A stretch of 50,206 nt of DNA, from the NCBI GenBank assembly GCA_018335935.1, contig JAGXRG010000015.1:1-50206 (forward strand). The letters are read 5' to 3'. The stretch's first letter is position 1. Each line of letters begins with the position of its first letter. The DNA comes from Chitinophagaceae bacterium. GTDB lineage: Bacteria; Bacteroidota; Bacteroidia; Chitinophagales; Chitinophagaceae. The position numbers were made by a program, and so were the translations under genes. The notes below the pieces were generated by a model that was not told the origin of the DNA, ran no database searches, and worked only from the letters and a program-made list of their open reading frames with translations. Shown piece after piece: positions 14,846 through 23,877 of this stretch.

Positions 14846-17215
14846 ATGAAAAAAAAATTAGGAACAATGATGTTCACCGTAATGAGTTTTTACTTGCAAG
14901 CACAAGTAAGTACTTATAATGTAGGCGGTAAAATTATTGATCAACAAACCCAAGAGCCACTTGAATCTGTAAGTATTCAAATTAACAATGAAACTGCATT
15001 ATCAACTAAAAATGGAACTTTTACTTTTAAAGAAAGTTTTCAACCAGGTGTTTATGAATTGCAACTTACTTGTGTTGGGTACAAGTCTTTAAGCAAAATC
15101 ATCAATGTTTCAAATGCTCCAATTGATTGTTTAATAGAACTTACAAAAAAGGTTTCGAGTTTATTAGATTTAGAAGTGGTTTCCATTCGATCTGCTGACA
15201 ATGCTCCTTTTACTAAAACCAATTTAAAAAAAGGAGATATTGAAAAACTAAACACAGGTGTTGATTTACCATTTATTCTCAATCAAACACCATCAGTTGT
15301 TGTAAATTCAGACGCTGGTAATGGAATAGGTTATACTGGAATAAGTATTAGAGGAACTGATGCTTCAAGAATTAATGTTACACTTAATGGCATCCCGTTT
15401 AATGATGCTGAAAGTCAAGGTACATTTTTTGTTGACTTACCTGATTTTGCATCGTCTTTAAATTCAATTCAAATTCAACGAGGAGTAGGCACTTCATCTA
15501 ATGGTGTAGGGGCATTTGGAGGAACTATCAACTTATCTACTAATCAATTTAATCCAAAATCATCAGTTGAATTAAACAATAGTTATGGTTCATTTAATAG
15601 TTGGAAAAATACTGTTATTGTTAATAGCGGTATAATTAACAAGCATTTTACCATAGATGCAAGATTGAGCCAAATTAAAAGTGATGGTTTTATTGAAAGA
15701 GCAAAAAGTAACTTGCAATCTTTTGCTGTTTCTGCTGCTTATACAACTGAAAAATCTTCATTAAGATTTAATATTTTTTCTGGAAAAGAAAAAACTTATC
15801 AAGCATGGAATGGAGTTAGTGAAAACATGCTTTCCATCAATCCTAGATTCAATGTATCAGGTACTGACAAATCAGGTGAACCTTATAACAACGAAACAGA
15901 TAATTATACTCAAACTCACTATCAGCTATTTTATAATAAAAACATTAATGAATTTTGGGATATTAGTACAGCTTTATTTTATACCAAAGGATTTGGCTAT
16001 TACGAAAATTATAAAGCCAACCAGAAATATTCTAATTATGGATTAACAAATCCCAATAATAGTAGGACTGATTTAGTTCGTCAGCAATGGCTCGATAATG
16101 ATTTTTATGGTCAACTATTTTCTGCTCAATATAAAAAAAATAAAACTACATTAACAGTTGGTGGAAGCTGGAGTAATTACAAAGGGTTGCATTTTGGCCA
16201 GATTATTTGGGCAGCTAATGGAGCTGTACCTAATGGGTATAAATATTATGATGTAGATGCAAAAAAATCTGACTTTGGTTTTTATACCAAACTTCAGCAA
16301 ACCATTACAACTAATTTAGATGCATTTATAGATTTACAATATAGAATGGTAGATTATACTATGAATGGGTTTCGATATAATCCAACCTTAAATATCAATA
16401 GAACCTTTAATTTCTTCAATCCTAAATTTGGGTTATCATATAGTAAAAATGGATGGCAAACTTATTTGAGTTATGCCGTAGCTAATAAAGAGCCTAATAG
16501 AAACGATTTTGAAGCAAGTATCAACAATCAACCAAAAGCAGAACAATTGCATGATATTGAATTTGGAATTGAAAGAAAAAAATCTAATTACAGTTTTGGG
16601 GCTACTGTATATTATATGAAGTATAAAGATCAATTGGTATTAACAGGAAAGATTAATGAAGTTGGAGCTTATACTAGAACTAATGTAGATAAGAGTTATA
16701 GGTTAGGTATAGAATTGCAAGGCAGCTATATATTTAATCATTGGCTGAATATTCAATCTAACTTAACTTTAAGCAGAAATAAAATCAATGCTTTTTCTGA
16801 ATTTATAGATGATTATGATAATGGTGGACAAAAAGAAATTAAGCATTCAAATACAAATATTGCTTTATCACCATCGATTATAAGTAATAATATTCTTAAT
16901 GTTAATATGTCTAAAAATTTACAACTTAGTTTTATCAATAAATATGTAGGAAAGCAATATTTAGATAATACACAAAATGAATCTAGAATGCTAAAAGCAT
17001 TTTTTGTTCAGGATATTAGAGCAAGTTTAAATTTAAAGAATAAACTATTTTCTGAAACATTATTGATGTTTAGTTTGAATAATATTTTCAATAAAATGTA
17101 TCAGCCAAATGGCTATACTTTTAGTTATATTGCAGGAGGGAGTCAAACTACAGAAAATTATTACTTTCCAATGGCAGGTACTAATTTCAATTTAATTCTA
17201 AATATAAAGATGTAG
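14846..17215 (+). CDS. TPP-riboswitch-regulated TonB-dependent receptor (probable thiamin or precursor uptake)
   Basis: 789 residues: signal peptide ending near LQAQ, a carboxypeptidase-D regulatory-like domain (about 25-105), a plug domain (about 120-230, with GYTGISIRGTDASRINVTLNG and GGTINLST), then a 22-strand barrel. The upstream TPP riboswitch is the main clue: TPP-regulated receptors of this sort are known in Bacteroidota and are thought to import thiamin or its breakdown products across the outer membrane, powered by TonB/ExbBD. No inner-membrane transporter gene is adjacent. The last residues are LNIKM, without the usual terminal Phe. A terminator at 17222-17250 ends this single-gene unit. 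Confidence 0.9.
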   Translation: MKKKLGTMMFTVMSFYLQAQVSTYNVGGKIIDQQTQEPLESVSIQINNETALSTKNGTFTFKESFQPGVYELQLTCVGYKSLSKIINVSNAPIDCLIELTKKVSSLLDLEVVSIRSADNAPFTKTNLKKGDIEKLNTGVDLPFILNQTPSVVVNSDAGNGIGYTGISIRGTDASRINVTLNGIPFNDAESQGTFFVDLPDFASSLNSIQIQRGVGTSSNGVGAFGGTINLSTNQFNPKSSVELNNSYGSFNSWKNTVIVNSGIINKHFTIDARLSQIKSDGFIERAKSNLQSFAVSAAYTTEKSSLRFNIFSGKEKTYQAWNGVSENMLSINPRFNVSGTDKSGEPYNNETDNYTQTHYQLFYNKNINEFWDISTALFYTKGFGYYENYKANQKYSNYGLTNPNNSRTDLVRQQWLDNDFYGQLFSAQYKKNKTTLTVGGSWSNYKGLHFGQIIWAANGAVPNGYKYYDVDAKKSDFGFYTKLQQTITTNLDAFIDLQYRMVDYTMNGFRYNPTLNINRTFNFFNPKFGLSYSKNGWQTYLSYAVANKEPNRNDFEASINNQPKAEQLHDIEFGIERKKSNYSFGATVYYMKYKDQLVLTGKINEVGAYTRTNVDKSYRLGIELQGSYIFNHWLNIQSNLTLSRNKINAFSEFIDDYDNGGQKEIKHSNTNIALSPSIISNNILNVNMSKNLQLSFINKYVGKQYLDNTQNESRMLKAFFVQDIRASLNLKNKLFSETLLMFSLNNIFNKMYQPNGYTFSYIAGGSQTTENYYFPMAGTNFNLILNIKM

Positions 17216-17221
17216 AAAAAG

Positions 17222-17250
17222 TAAGAGGAGACAAATTGTCTCCTCTTTTT
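17222..17250 (+). terminator. intrinsic terminator after the receptor gene
   Basis: AAGAGGAGACAA (17223-17234) pairs with TTGTCTCCTCTT (17236-17247), followed by T's to 17250. It overlaps the stop of the convergent gene at 17249. Confidence 0.85.
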
Positions 17251-17539
17251 AATTCAATTGAAATTTAGGAAGTCGGTATTGTTGACTATCGTAAACAAAT
17301 AATTCTTCTATAACATAATTCCAATACTTGTATAGTGGAGATTTGGTAAGCATTACATCAACTTCATTTTTAGTTTTTGCATTTAATGTAATCCATACCG
17401 TTTGCGATTCCATGCTTACTGCATACATATCAATAATGCCATTATTAATTAAATAATTAATGTAGGTTCTATGAGGTGGGACTAAAGTCATAAAGTCTTC
17501 ATCAATCTTAAACTTAATTATCGCTTGGTACTTTTTCAT
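17249..17539 (-). CDS. YciI/muconolactone-isomerase-like small protein
   Basis: 96 residues with a predicted beta-alpha-beta-beta-alpha-beta ferredoxin-like layout: KYQAIIKFKI, then HRTYINYLINNG, then YAVSMESQTVWITLNA, then EVDVMLTKSPLYKYW. The YINYLINNG and final PLYKYWNYVIEEL segments resemble YciI-like or muconolactone-isomerase-like proteins, which dimerise. No catalytic function can be stated. No signal peptide. The stop is embedded in the terminator hairpin of the opposite gene; the start diverges from the Nudix gene by 42 bp. Confidence 0.55.
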   Translation of the reverse strand: MKKYQAIIKFKIDEDFMTLVPPHRTYINYLINNGIIDMYAVSMESQTVWITLNAKTKNEVDVMLTKSPLYKYWNYVIEELFVYDSQQYRLPKFQLN

Positions 17540-17581
17540 GCTGAATAAAAGTACAATCTTTGTACCAAATATTTATCGATA

Positions 17582-18136
17582 ATGGAAAATAAGAATTGGA
17601 CTATATTAAATGAAGAAAAAGTATATGAAAATAATTGGATAAATGTTACACATTTTAATGTAATCAATCCAAATGGGGGAGAAGGTATTTATGGTAAAGT
17701 GCATTTTAAAAATATTGCAATTGGCATAGTTCCTATAGATGATGAAGGGAATACATGGTTAGTAGGACAACAAAGATTTCCATTAAATATGTATAGCTGG
17801 GAAATTCCTGAAGGTGGTTGCCCACTTAACGAAGATCCTTTAACTGCTGCAAAAAGAGAGTTATTAGAAGAAACTGGTTTGGTTGCTGAAGAATGGACAG
17901 AAATTTTTTCTATGTACTTATCCAACTCGGTATGTGATGAAAAAGCAATAGTATTCATAGCAAAAAATCTGAGTCAACAAAAATCACAACCAGAAGAAAC
18001 AGAACAATTACAAGTAAAGAAAATTAGTTTAAACCAAGCATTTGCAATGGTTCATAATAATGAAATTACAGATGCAGTTGCAGTGGCTGCATTGCAAAAG
18101 GTTGAGATAATGATGTTGAAGAATGAATTGAATTAG
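17582..18136 (+). CDS. Nudix hydrolase, ADP-ribose pyrophosphatase-like
   Basis: 184 residues. A complete Nudix box spans about residues 79-101: Gly, five residues, Glu, seven residues, RELLEETGL. The Glu residues bind the divalent metal that activates water for diphosphate cleavage. The N-terminal part WTILNEEKVYENNWINV and the overall size resemble ADP-ribose or nucleoside-diphosphate-sugar pyrophosphatases; exact substrate is not readable. The ATG at 17582 is the first in frame. Its TAG stop (18134-18136) shares bases with the TAA stop of the convergent 50-residue gene. Confidence 0.9.
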   Translation: MENKNWTILNEEKVYENNWINVTHFNVINPNGGEGIYGKVHFKNIAIGIVPIDDEGNTWLVGQQRFPLNMYSWEIPEGGCPLNEDPLTAAKRELLEETGLVAEEWTEIFSMYLSNSVCDEKAIVFIAKNLSQQKSQPEETEQLQVKKISLNQAFAMVHNNEITDAVAVAALQKVEIMMLKNELN

Positions 18137-18285
18137 TCTGCAGAGCTGTTGAACAAATTATCTACAGCCCCTGCTAACATGGGAAATTTTTCTTTAATAT
18201 AGTTCGATAAAGACTCTACAGTTTTTGTAGCTTGCTCTGGAGTAATGTTGGCTTCTTTTACTAATCTTTCTATTAGTTCGTTCAT
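18133..18285 (-). CDS. 50-residue small protein downstream of clpX
   Basis: The minus strand reads ATG at 18285 through TAA at 18133-18135, encoding a 50-residue protein starting MNELIERLVKEANITPEQA and containing VESLSNYIKEKFPMLAGAVD. It is largely helical and acidic/amphipathic, without a membrane segment. Its start is 11 bp after the clpX stop, so it should be translated from the clpX transcript. Its stop overlaps the Nudix stop by two bases. Similar small proteins seem common in Bacteroidota, but I cannot name the family. Coding status is supported by the open frame filling the whole gap between its neighbours. Confidence 0.75.
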   Translation of the reverse strand: MNELIERLVKEANITPEQATKTVESLSNYIKEKFPMLAGAVDNLFNSSAD

Positions 18286-18296
18286 AAAATATTTTT

Positions 18297-19547
18297 TTAA
18301 GCAACTTTAAGCATACTCATTTTACTTTTTTCAAACATGCTTTTTGCGTATTCAAGAGTTAAATTGAATTCTTTTTCTTCAGATCCAGGCAATTCAAACA
18401 TAGCCTCATTTAAGATGGTTTCAAAAATGCTTCTTAAACCACGAGCACCAAGTTTATATTCCAGAGCTTTGGCAACCATAAAATCTAAAACTTCATTCTC
18501 AATATTTAATTTAATATTTTCTAAATCAAACAATTTATTAAATTGCTTTACTAATGAGTTTTTAGGCTCTGTTAAAATACTTCTCAAAGTTTCAGCATCT
18601 AAAGGATTGAGGTAAGTTATAATGGGTAAACGACCTAATAATTCTGGAATAATTCCAAATGCTTTTATATCTTGAGCATTTACAAATTGTAATAAATTTT
18701 GGCGTTGATAATCTTGCAATTCTTTATTCACATTAAATCCTATAGCATTAGTATTAATTCTTCTTGCAATAATTTGGTTAATGCCATCAAAAGCACCTCC
18801 ACAAATAAATAAAATATTTGAAGTGTTTACTTTAATCATTTTTTGATCGGGATGTTTTCTTCCACCTTGAGGTGGTACTAAAACCTCTGTGCCTTCAAGC
18901 ATCTTTAACAATCCTTGCTGAACACCTTCACCACTTACATCTCTTGTAATTGAAGGATTATCTTGTCTACGTGCAATTTTATCAATCTCATCTATAAACA
19001 CGATTCCTTGTTCAGCAGCTTCAACATTATAATCACAGTTTTGTAATAAACGAGTAAGCATACTTTCAACATCTTCACCTACATAACCTGCTTCTGTAAA
19101 AACAGTAGCATCAACAATAGCAAAAGGTACATTCAACATTTTAGCAATGGTTTTTGCTAATAATGTTTTGCCCGTACCTGTTTCTCCTACCATGATGATA
19201 TTACTTTTTTCAATTTCAACATCATCATCGTTTGCTTTTGGTTTTTGAACAATTCTTTTGTAATGATTATAAACAGCAACTGCAAGAATTTTTTTAGCAT
19301 CTGTTTGTCCAATAATATACTGGTCTAAAAAAGTTTTAATTTCTTTAGGTTTTTTAACTACCAGTTTTTTATTCTGATGTTTTGTCTTTTTTGTTTGAGC
19401 TTGTTCTCCTAATTCTTGTTCAACAATTTCTTGAGCATGTACTACACATTCTTCACAGATATGACTTTCCTGTCCAGCAATTAAAATTCCTACCTCATCT
19501 TTCGATCTGCCACAAAAAGAACAATGTAATATATTGGGTTTCGACAT
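18297..19547 (-). CDS. clpX: ClpX ATPase, unfoldase subunit of ClpXP
   Basis: 416 residues. An N-terminal C4 zinc-binding domain (CSFCGRS ... CEECV, residues 9-35) is followed by the AAA+ module with Walker A GETGTGKT, Walker [12 protein letters not shown], sensor and the C-terminal GARGLRSI. An IGF-type loop for ClpP docking is expected in the middle but not obvious as a canonical tripeptide. ClpX unfolds tagged proteins and feeds them to ClpP. A -7 box at 19565-19572 and a terminator at 19602-19633 suggest a separate promoter from the clpP genes. It is followed by a 50-residue gene. Confidence 0.97.
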   Translation of the reverse strand: MSKPNILHCSFCGRSKDEVGILIAGQESHICEECVVHAQEIVEQELGEQAQTKKTKHQNKKLVVKKPKEIKTFLDQYIIGQTDAKKILAVAVYNHYKRIVQKPKANDDDVEIEKSNIIMVGETGTGKTLLAKTIAKMLNVPFAIVDATVFTEAGYVGEDVESMLTRLLQNCDYNVEAAEQGIVFIDEIDKIARRQDNPSITRDVSGEGVQQGLLKMLEGTEVLVPPQGGRKHPDQKMIKVNTSNILFICGGAFDGINQIIARRINTNAIGFNVNKELQDYQRQNLLQFVNAQDIKAFGIIPELLGRLPIITYLNPLDAETLRSILTEPKNSLVKQFNKLFDLENIKLNIENEVLDFMVAKALEYKLGARGLRSIFETILNEAMFELPGSEEKEFNLTLEYAKSMFEKSKMSMLKVA

Positions 19548-19564
19548 GTTTAAATTTTACAATG

Positions 19565-19572
19565 CAAAGTTA
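19565..19572 (-). promoter_or_regulatory. putative -7 box for clpX (TAACTTTG)
   Basis: On the minus strand TAACTTTG matches TAnnTTTG, 17 bp before the clpX ATG. No TTG at the -33 distance. It lies after the terminator that ends the clpP transcript, so it may give independent expression of clpX. Confidence 0.5.
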
Positions 19573-19601
19573 AGCTTTCTATATAAATGATGTTATAAAC
19601 G

Positions 19602-19633
19602 AAAAAAGGTTAACAAATTTGTTGTTAACCTTT
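19602..19633 (-). terminator. intrinsic terminator between clpP2 and clpX
   Basis: AAAGGTTAACAA (19605-19616) pairs perfectly with TTGTTAACCTTT (19622-19633), and on the minus strand the stem runs into TTTTTT. It sits 18 bases after the clpP stop at 19652. Confidence 0.82.
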
Positions 19634-19651
19634 GAATATTTAATATGAAAA

Positions 19652-20266
19652 TTATATCTTATCTAAAATTCCATCAACAATACCATAATCAACTGCTTCT
19701 TGTGCATTCATCCAATAATCTCTATCAAAGTCTTGCATAATTTGTTCAACTGTTTTACCACAATTTTCAGCTAAAATTTTAGCACCTAATTCTTTTGTTT
19801 TTCTTATTTGATCTGCTTGAATTTCAATGTCTGCAGAAGTGGCTTGATAATAACCTCCTAAACTAGGTTGGTGAATCATTACTTCTCCACTTGGAAAAAT
19901 AAATCTTTTTCCTTTGGTGCCACAGCTTAAAAGTATGCTGCCCATACTTGCTGCTAAACCCATACAAATTGTGCTGACAGGAGATTTTATGAGTTTTATG
20001 GTATCGTACATTACCATGCCAGAAGTTACTACACCACCAGGACTATTAATATAAAATTTAATTTCTTTACCTGGTTTATCAGCTTCTAATAACATCAATT
20101 TTGTTACTACATCTTTTGCACTTTTATCATCAACTGGTCCCCATAAATAAATGGATCTTTTCTCGAAAAATAATTTCTCAAGTTTTTTGTTCAAGATTCC
20201 AGAAGATTCATCTTTTTTTTCTTCTTTTGGAGACTCATCTTCATCATTCATATAAATATAATTCAT
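19652..20266 (-). CDS. clpP2: ClpP-family serine protease, second subunit
   Basis: 204 residues. Ser108 in LAASMGS, His132 in MIHQPS and the Asp in DFDRDYWM complete the protease triad, so it should be active. An extended acidic N-terminus (about residues 7-25, rich in Glu, Asp, Lys) precedes the fold and is unusual for ClpP; translation could also start at Met6. Its start lies 17 bp after the stop of the other clpP. Two adjacent ClpP paralogues may assemble a hetero-tetradecamer, as in some other bacteria with two ClpPs. Confidence 0.93.
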   Translation of the reverse strand: MNYIYMNDEDESPKEEKKDESSGILNKKLEKLFFEKRSIYLWGPVDDKSAKDVVTKLMLLEADKPGKEIKFYINSPGGVVTSGMVMYDTIKLIKSPVSTICMGLAASMGSILLSCGTKGKRFIFPSGEVMIHQPSLGGYYQATSADIEIQADQIRKTKELGAKILAENCGKTVEQIMQDFDRDYWMNAQEAVDYGIVDGILDKI

Positions 20267-20283
20267 CGTATATGTTTTTAACT

Positions 20284-20979
20284 TTATTTATTATTTGCTT
20301 TTCGTGGATTGGTTAATAAAACTTCATCTACCAAGCCATATTCTTTAGCATCAATGGCTTTCATCCAAAAATCTCTATCACAATCTTTGGCTACAACTTC
20401 TATTTCTTTACCAGAATGTTCTGCAATTATTTCGTACAACTCATGTTTTAAAGTTTTGATTTCACGTGCAGTGATTTCAATGTCTGATGCTTGACCACCA
20501 ATTGCACCACTTGGTTGATGCAACATAATTCTACTATGTTTTAACGCAGTACGTTTTCCTTTAACTCCTGCACATAATAGAACAGCACCCATACTTGCTG
20601 CCATTCCAGTACAAATGGTACTCACATCTGGACTAATAAATTGCATGGTATCGTAAACACCCATTCCTGCATAAACACTGCCTCCAGGGCTGTTGATATA
20701 CATTTGAATGTCACGGGTTCTATCAGCACTTTCTAAAAACAAAAGTTGGGCTGTAATAATGTTTGCAACATAGTCATCAATTCCTTGACCTAAAAAAATA
20801 ATTCTATCCATCATCAATCTACTAAACACATCCATTTGTGCAATGTTTAAAGGTCTTTCTTCAATGATATATGGAGTAAGATTAGTTGGATTAAATTTAG
20901 TTTTATATTGATGAAGTGTATTACTGCTAATGCCTTTATGTTTTACAGCATATTTCTCAAATTCGTTGGGTAAATTCAT
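20284..20979 (-). CDS. clpP: ClpP protease, first subunit
   Basis: 231 residues, with Ser129 in MAASMGA, His154 in MLHQPSG and the Asp in CDRDFWM of the catalytic triad. The first 40 residues are a leader-like extension before IIEERPLNI, where most ClpP proteins begin; ClpP often processes its own N-terminus. It is the conventional ClpP with close similarity to housekeeping forms. It forms the degradation chamber served by ClpX. First gene in the unit, with the promoter at 21021-21051. Confidence 0.95.
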   Translation of the reverse strand: MNLPNEFEKYAVKHKGISSNTLHQYKTKFNPTNLTPYIIEERPLNIAQMDVFSRLMMDRIIFLGQGIDDYVANIITAQLLFLESADRTRDIQMYINSPGGSVYAGMGVYDTMQFISPDVSTICTGMAASMGAVLLCAGVKGKRTALKHSRIMLHQPSGAIGGQASDIEITAREIKTLKHELYEIIAEHSGKEIEVVAKDCDRDFWMKAIDAKEYGLVDEVLLTNPRKANNK

Positions 20980-21020
20980 GGTATATTTTTTCAGGTTCGA
21001 AAGATAAGAGGTTTTAGAAA

Positions 21021-21051
21021 CAAATATAGTGCTACATTAAAAATTCGACAA
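21021..21051 (-). promoter_or_regulatory. promoter of the clpP genes (TTG-N20-TATATTTG)
   Basis: On the minus strand TTG (21049-21051) and TATATTTG (21021-21028) are 20 bases apart, matching the Bacteroidota -33/-7 pattern. The start codon is 42 bases from the -7 box. Confidence 0.65.
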
Positions 21052-21058
21052 TTTGTCG
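21046..21058. promoter_or_regulatory. palindrome overlapping the clpP -33 box
   Basis: CGACAATTTGTCG is a perfect 6+1+6 palindrome covering the -33 TTG of the clpP promoter and ending 4 bases before the flippase stop. It could be an operator; whether a regulator binds is untested. Confidence 0.4.
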
Positions 21059-21061
21059 GTT

Positions 21062-22360
21062 TTATCTTGCAAATAAATTTTTAATCCACATCCAATCTTG
21101 TTTACAAAATTTAAAAAACTGCTTCCAACTAATTTTTTCGTGTTTTGAAAATTGGATAAAGCAATAAAATGCTTCTATAAAATAAGCAATACTACTAATA
21201 CCTGCAGCAATAATTATTGTGTAATATGATTTAAATAAAAAAGTTGATACGAGCATGATAGTTAATGCAATGGCTGCAGCATATAAATTAATTTGATTTT
21301 GTTTTTTTCCAGAGAAATAAGCCGATAAAAGTGTTGAACAACATAAACATAAAATTCCAGGTAATAAAATCAACATGGGCCAATACATGGATGAAAAACT
21401 TACTCCAAATACAAATGGGAATAAAGTTTTTCCAAAACAAAAAATTATTAAAAAAATTATAGCAAAAACAACAATAAATAATCTACATAATTTAGTAATA
21501 CTTTCAATAATGTCTTTTGTATTATTACCACTTGCTAATTGAGGGAATATACTACTAGCTAAAATTTGTGGTAAAACCAATAGCATTTGAGCAAGTTTTG
21601 AGGCTTGAATATAATTACCTAAGTCTCCAGTTTGCTTGCACCAATCTTTAACAAACCAATAATCGAGTCTATACACAAAAAAGAATAAAAAATTCCCTAG
21701 CAATGAAATAGATGAATAATGGAATAATGCTTTGAGATCTCTGCTATTGGGTAATTCTATTTTTGGAATTACCTTATAAACAGTAAAATAGGCAATCAAT
21801 AATAAGCTTCCTTGAAAAGTGATAAATTGAAAATAGTCTTGTATTATATCAGAATTGCTTGCATTTGTGACTACTCCAAAATAAACTAAACCAATAAACA
21901 TTAAATTTGATAGGCCTAAAATAACATTAGGCACAAAATAGTTATTGTTGCTATAGAATAAAGCTGTAAAAAAGTTAATGAATAAAACACCAACCAAATA
22001 GTATATTCCTAAATAGCTCTTATTGAGTTGTTTATAGAGAATATCTGAATCAAAATGTTTAAAGTAAATAGGGATTAATAAATAAGCTAATAATCCCATA
22101 ATTAACGTCCATAGAATTGCTAAACTGGCAAGTTTTTCATGAGCAATAGTTTTACTAGATGCATAAAAAGTAAATCCACCATCAAGATTGGCACTAAAAA
22201 CTAAAACACCAAAGGCAAATAAATTGGTTAAGTAAAAAACAATACCTGCTCCCTCAGCCTTTAACACTCTTGATAAAACAATATTTACCAATAATAATGT
22301 TATAAAATAAAAGCCTCGCCAAATAATACTTTGAGTGAGATGTTTTCTTACAGCAGTCAT
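21062..22360 (-). CDS. Wzx-like flippase / polysaccharide biosynthesis membrane protein
   Basis: 432 residues with about 12-14 hydrophobic segments and the general character of the MOP (multidrug/oligosaccharidyl-lipid/polysaccharide) exporter superfamily: the N-terminus SIIWRGFYFITLLLVNIVLS, a KAEGAGIVFYLTN turn after helix 1 and loop GKKQNQINLYAAAIALTI later. Wzx proteins flip lipid-linked sugar units across the inner membrane. No glycosyltransferases are adjacent, so its product is unknown. The ATG at 22360 starts at TAVRKHLTQS; an upstream ATG at 22384 is possible. Codirectional with the clpP genes. Confidence 0.78.
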   Translation of the reverse strand: MTAVRKHLTQSIIWRGFYFITLLLVNIVLSRVLKAEGAGIVFYLTNLFAFGVLVFSANLDGGFTFYASSKTIAHEKLASLAILWTLIMGLLAYLLIPIYFKHFDSDILYKQLNKSYLGIYYLVGVLFINFFTALFYSNNNYFVPNVILGLSNLMFIGLVYFGVVTNASNSDIIQDYFQFITFQGSLLLIAYFTVYKVIPKIELPNSRDLKALFHYSSISLLGNFLFFFVYRLDYWFVKDWCKQTGDLGNYIQASKLAQMLLVLPQILASSIFPQLASGNNTKDIIESITKLCRLFIVVFAIIFLIIFCFGKTLFPFVFGVSFSSMYWPMLILLPGILCLCCSTLLSAYFSGKKQNQINLYAAAIALTIMLVSTFLFKSYYTIIIAAGISSIAYFIEAFYCFIQFSKHEKISWKQFFKFCKQDWMWIKNLFAR

Positions 22361-22419
22361 GAATATCAAAAATAGTGTTTTCACTAATTGTTAAAACTAT
22401 TATTTAAATACAGTGAACC

Positions 22420-22449
22420 TTGTATCATCCGTTTCAACCATTAACTTTG
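22420..22449 (+). promoter_or_regulatory. promoter of rimO (TTG-N19-TAACTTTG)
   Basis: TTG (22420-22422) and TAACTTTG (22442-22449) are separated by 19 bases, a close match to the Bacteroidota promoter. The ATG at 22457 is only 7 bases beyond the -7 box, so the mRNA should be nearly leaderless. Confidence 0.75.
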
Positions 22450-22456
22450 CCGCCCA

Positions 22457-23764
22457 ATGAAAGTGAAGTCGTTAAAACAAGATAAAGTAAACATCATAAC
22501 TCTAGGTTGTAGTAAGAATCTGGTTGATAGTGAGGTGTTAAGTGGTCAGTTATTGGCCAATGAAATTGATGTGGTTCATGAAAACAAAAAGAATGATCAC
22601 AATATTGTAGTAGTGAATACATGTGGTTTTATAGATAAAGCCAAAGAAGAAAGTATCAATACCATTATTGAACAAGTACAACACAAAATTGATGGAAGAT
22701 TAGATAAAGTTTATGTTACAGGTTGTTTAAGTGAAAGATATAGACAAGATTTAGAGAAAGAAATTCCAGAAGTGGATGCTTGGTTTGGAACTTTAGAATT
22801 GCCTTTGATTCTTCAGCAGTTTAATGCAAATTATAAAACTGAACTATTAGGAGAAAGATTATTAAGCACTCCACAACACTATGCTTATTTAAAAATTAGT
22901 GAGGGTTGTAACAGAACTTGTTCGTTTTGTGCTATACCCTTAATGCGTGGCAAACATGTGAGTAAGCCTATTGAAGAATTAATAAGTGAAGCCAAAGCTT
23001 TAGTAAAAAAAGGTGTTAAAGAAGTAATGTTAATTGCTCAAGAACTCACTTATTATGGTTTAGATATTTATAAAGAAAGAGCTCTGCCAAAACTTTTAAA
23101 TGCATTGGCAGATATTGAAGGTTTAGAATGGATTCGTTTGCATTATGCTTATCCTCATAAATTTCCAATGGAAATTTTAGAGGTAATGAGAGAAAGGAAA
23201 AACATTTGTAATTATTTGGATATTCCTCTACAACATGCTAGTGATAATATGTTAAAGGCCATGAAGCGAAATATTACAAGAGCTGAAATGGATGAATTAA
23301 TTCGTAATATTCGTGCTGCTGTTCCAGGAATTTGTATTCGTACTACTTTAATTACAGGTTTTCCTGGCGAAACCTTAGAAGATGTTGAAGAATTAAAATC
23401 TTTTCTTATAGAACATCAGTTCGATAGGGTTGGTATTTTTCAATATAGTCACGAAGAAAACACATCAGCACATGATTTAGTTGATGACGTACCAGCAGAA
23501 GAAAAGGAGAGAAGAGCTCAAGAAATAATGGAAGTACAACAAGAAATTAGTTTAACTAAAAACGAAGATAAAGTTGGACAAGTTTTTAAAGTTTTAATCG
23601 ATAAGAAAGAAGCAGGAAGATATTTAGGTAGAACTGAATTTGATAGTGTAGAAGTAGATAATGAAGTAGTGATTAATAGTTCAAAGAAATTACAAATAGG
23701 AAGTTTTGTTAATGTAAAAATTATAAAAGCTTACGATTATGATTTAGAAGGAGAAATCATTTAG
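22457..23764 (+). CDS. rimO: ribosomal protein S12 methylthiotransferase RimO
   Basis: 435 residues. An N-terminal MTTase domain (TLGCSKNLVDSE at about 13-24 with conserved cysteines, and NTCGFIDKAKEES), a radical-SAM domain with CNRTCSFCAIP (CxxxCxxC) and a C-terminal TRAM domain. RimO adds a methylthio group to an aspartate of ribosomal protein S12. The SEGCNRTCSFCAIPLMRG context and NLVDSE distinguish it from MiaB. A very short leader from the promoter at 22420 precedes the ATG. Divergent from the flippase gene. Confidence 0.95.
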   Translation: MKVKSLKQDKVNIITLGCSKNLVDSEVLSGQLLANEIDVVHENKKNDHNIVVVNTCGFIDKAKEESINTIIEQVQHKIDGRLDKVYVTGCLSERYRQDLEKEIPEVDAWFGTLELPLILQQFNANYKTELLGERLLSTPQHYAYLKISEGCNRTCSFCAIPLMRGKHVSKPIEELISEAKALVKKGVKEVMLIAQELTYYGLDIYKERALPKLLNALADIEGLEWIRLHYAYPHKFPMEILEVMRERKNICNYLDIPLQHASDNMLKAMKRNITRAEMDELIRNIRAAVPGICIRTTLITGFPGETLEDVEELKSFLIEHQFDRVGIFQYSHEENTSAHDLVDDVPAEEKERRAQEIMEVQQEISLTKNEDKVGQVFKVLIDKKEAGRYLGRTEFDSVEVDNEVVINSSKKLQIGSFVNVKIIKAYDYDLEGEII

Positions 23765-23877
23765 TCTATTGGTTTATTTGATTATTAGTTTAATTTTAAA
23801 CAACTTTTTGAATTAATAACAAATTTCTAAACAACCAATTAACTAATTAAAAAACAAACGAATTAACTTAATAAGGA

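Noticed and set aside
23765..23877. A small gene or RNA between rimO and lpxC-fabZ
   Set aside because: Only AT-rich sequence with no convincing open frame, hairpin or promoter match.
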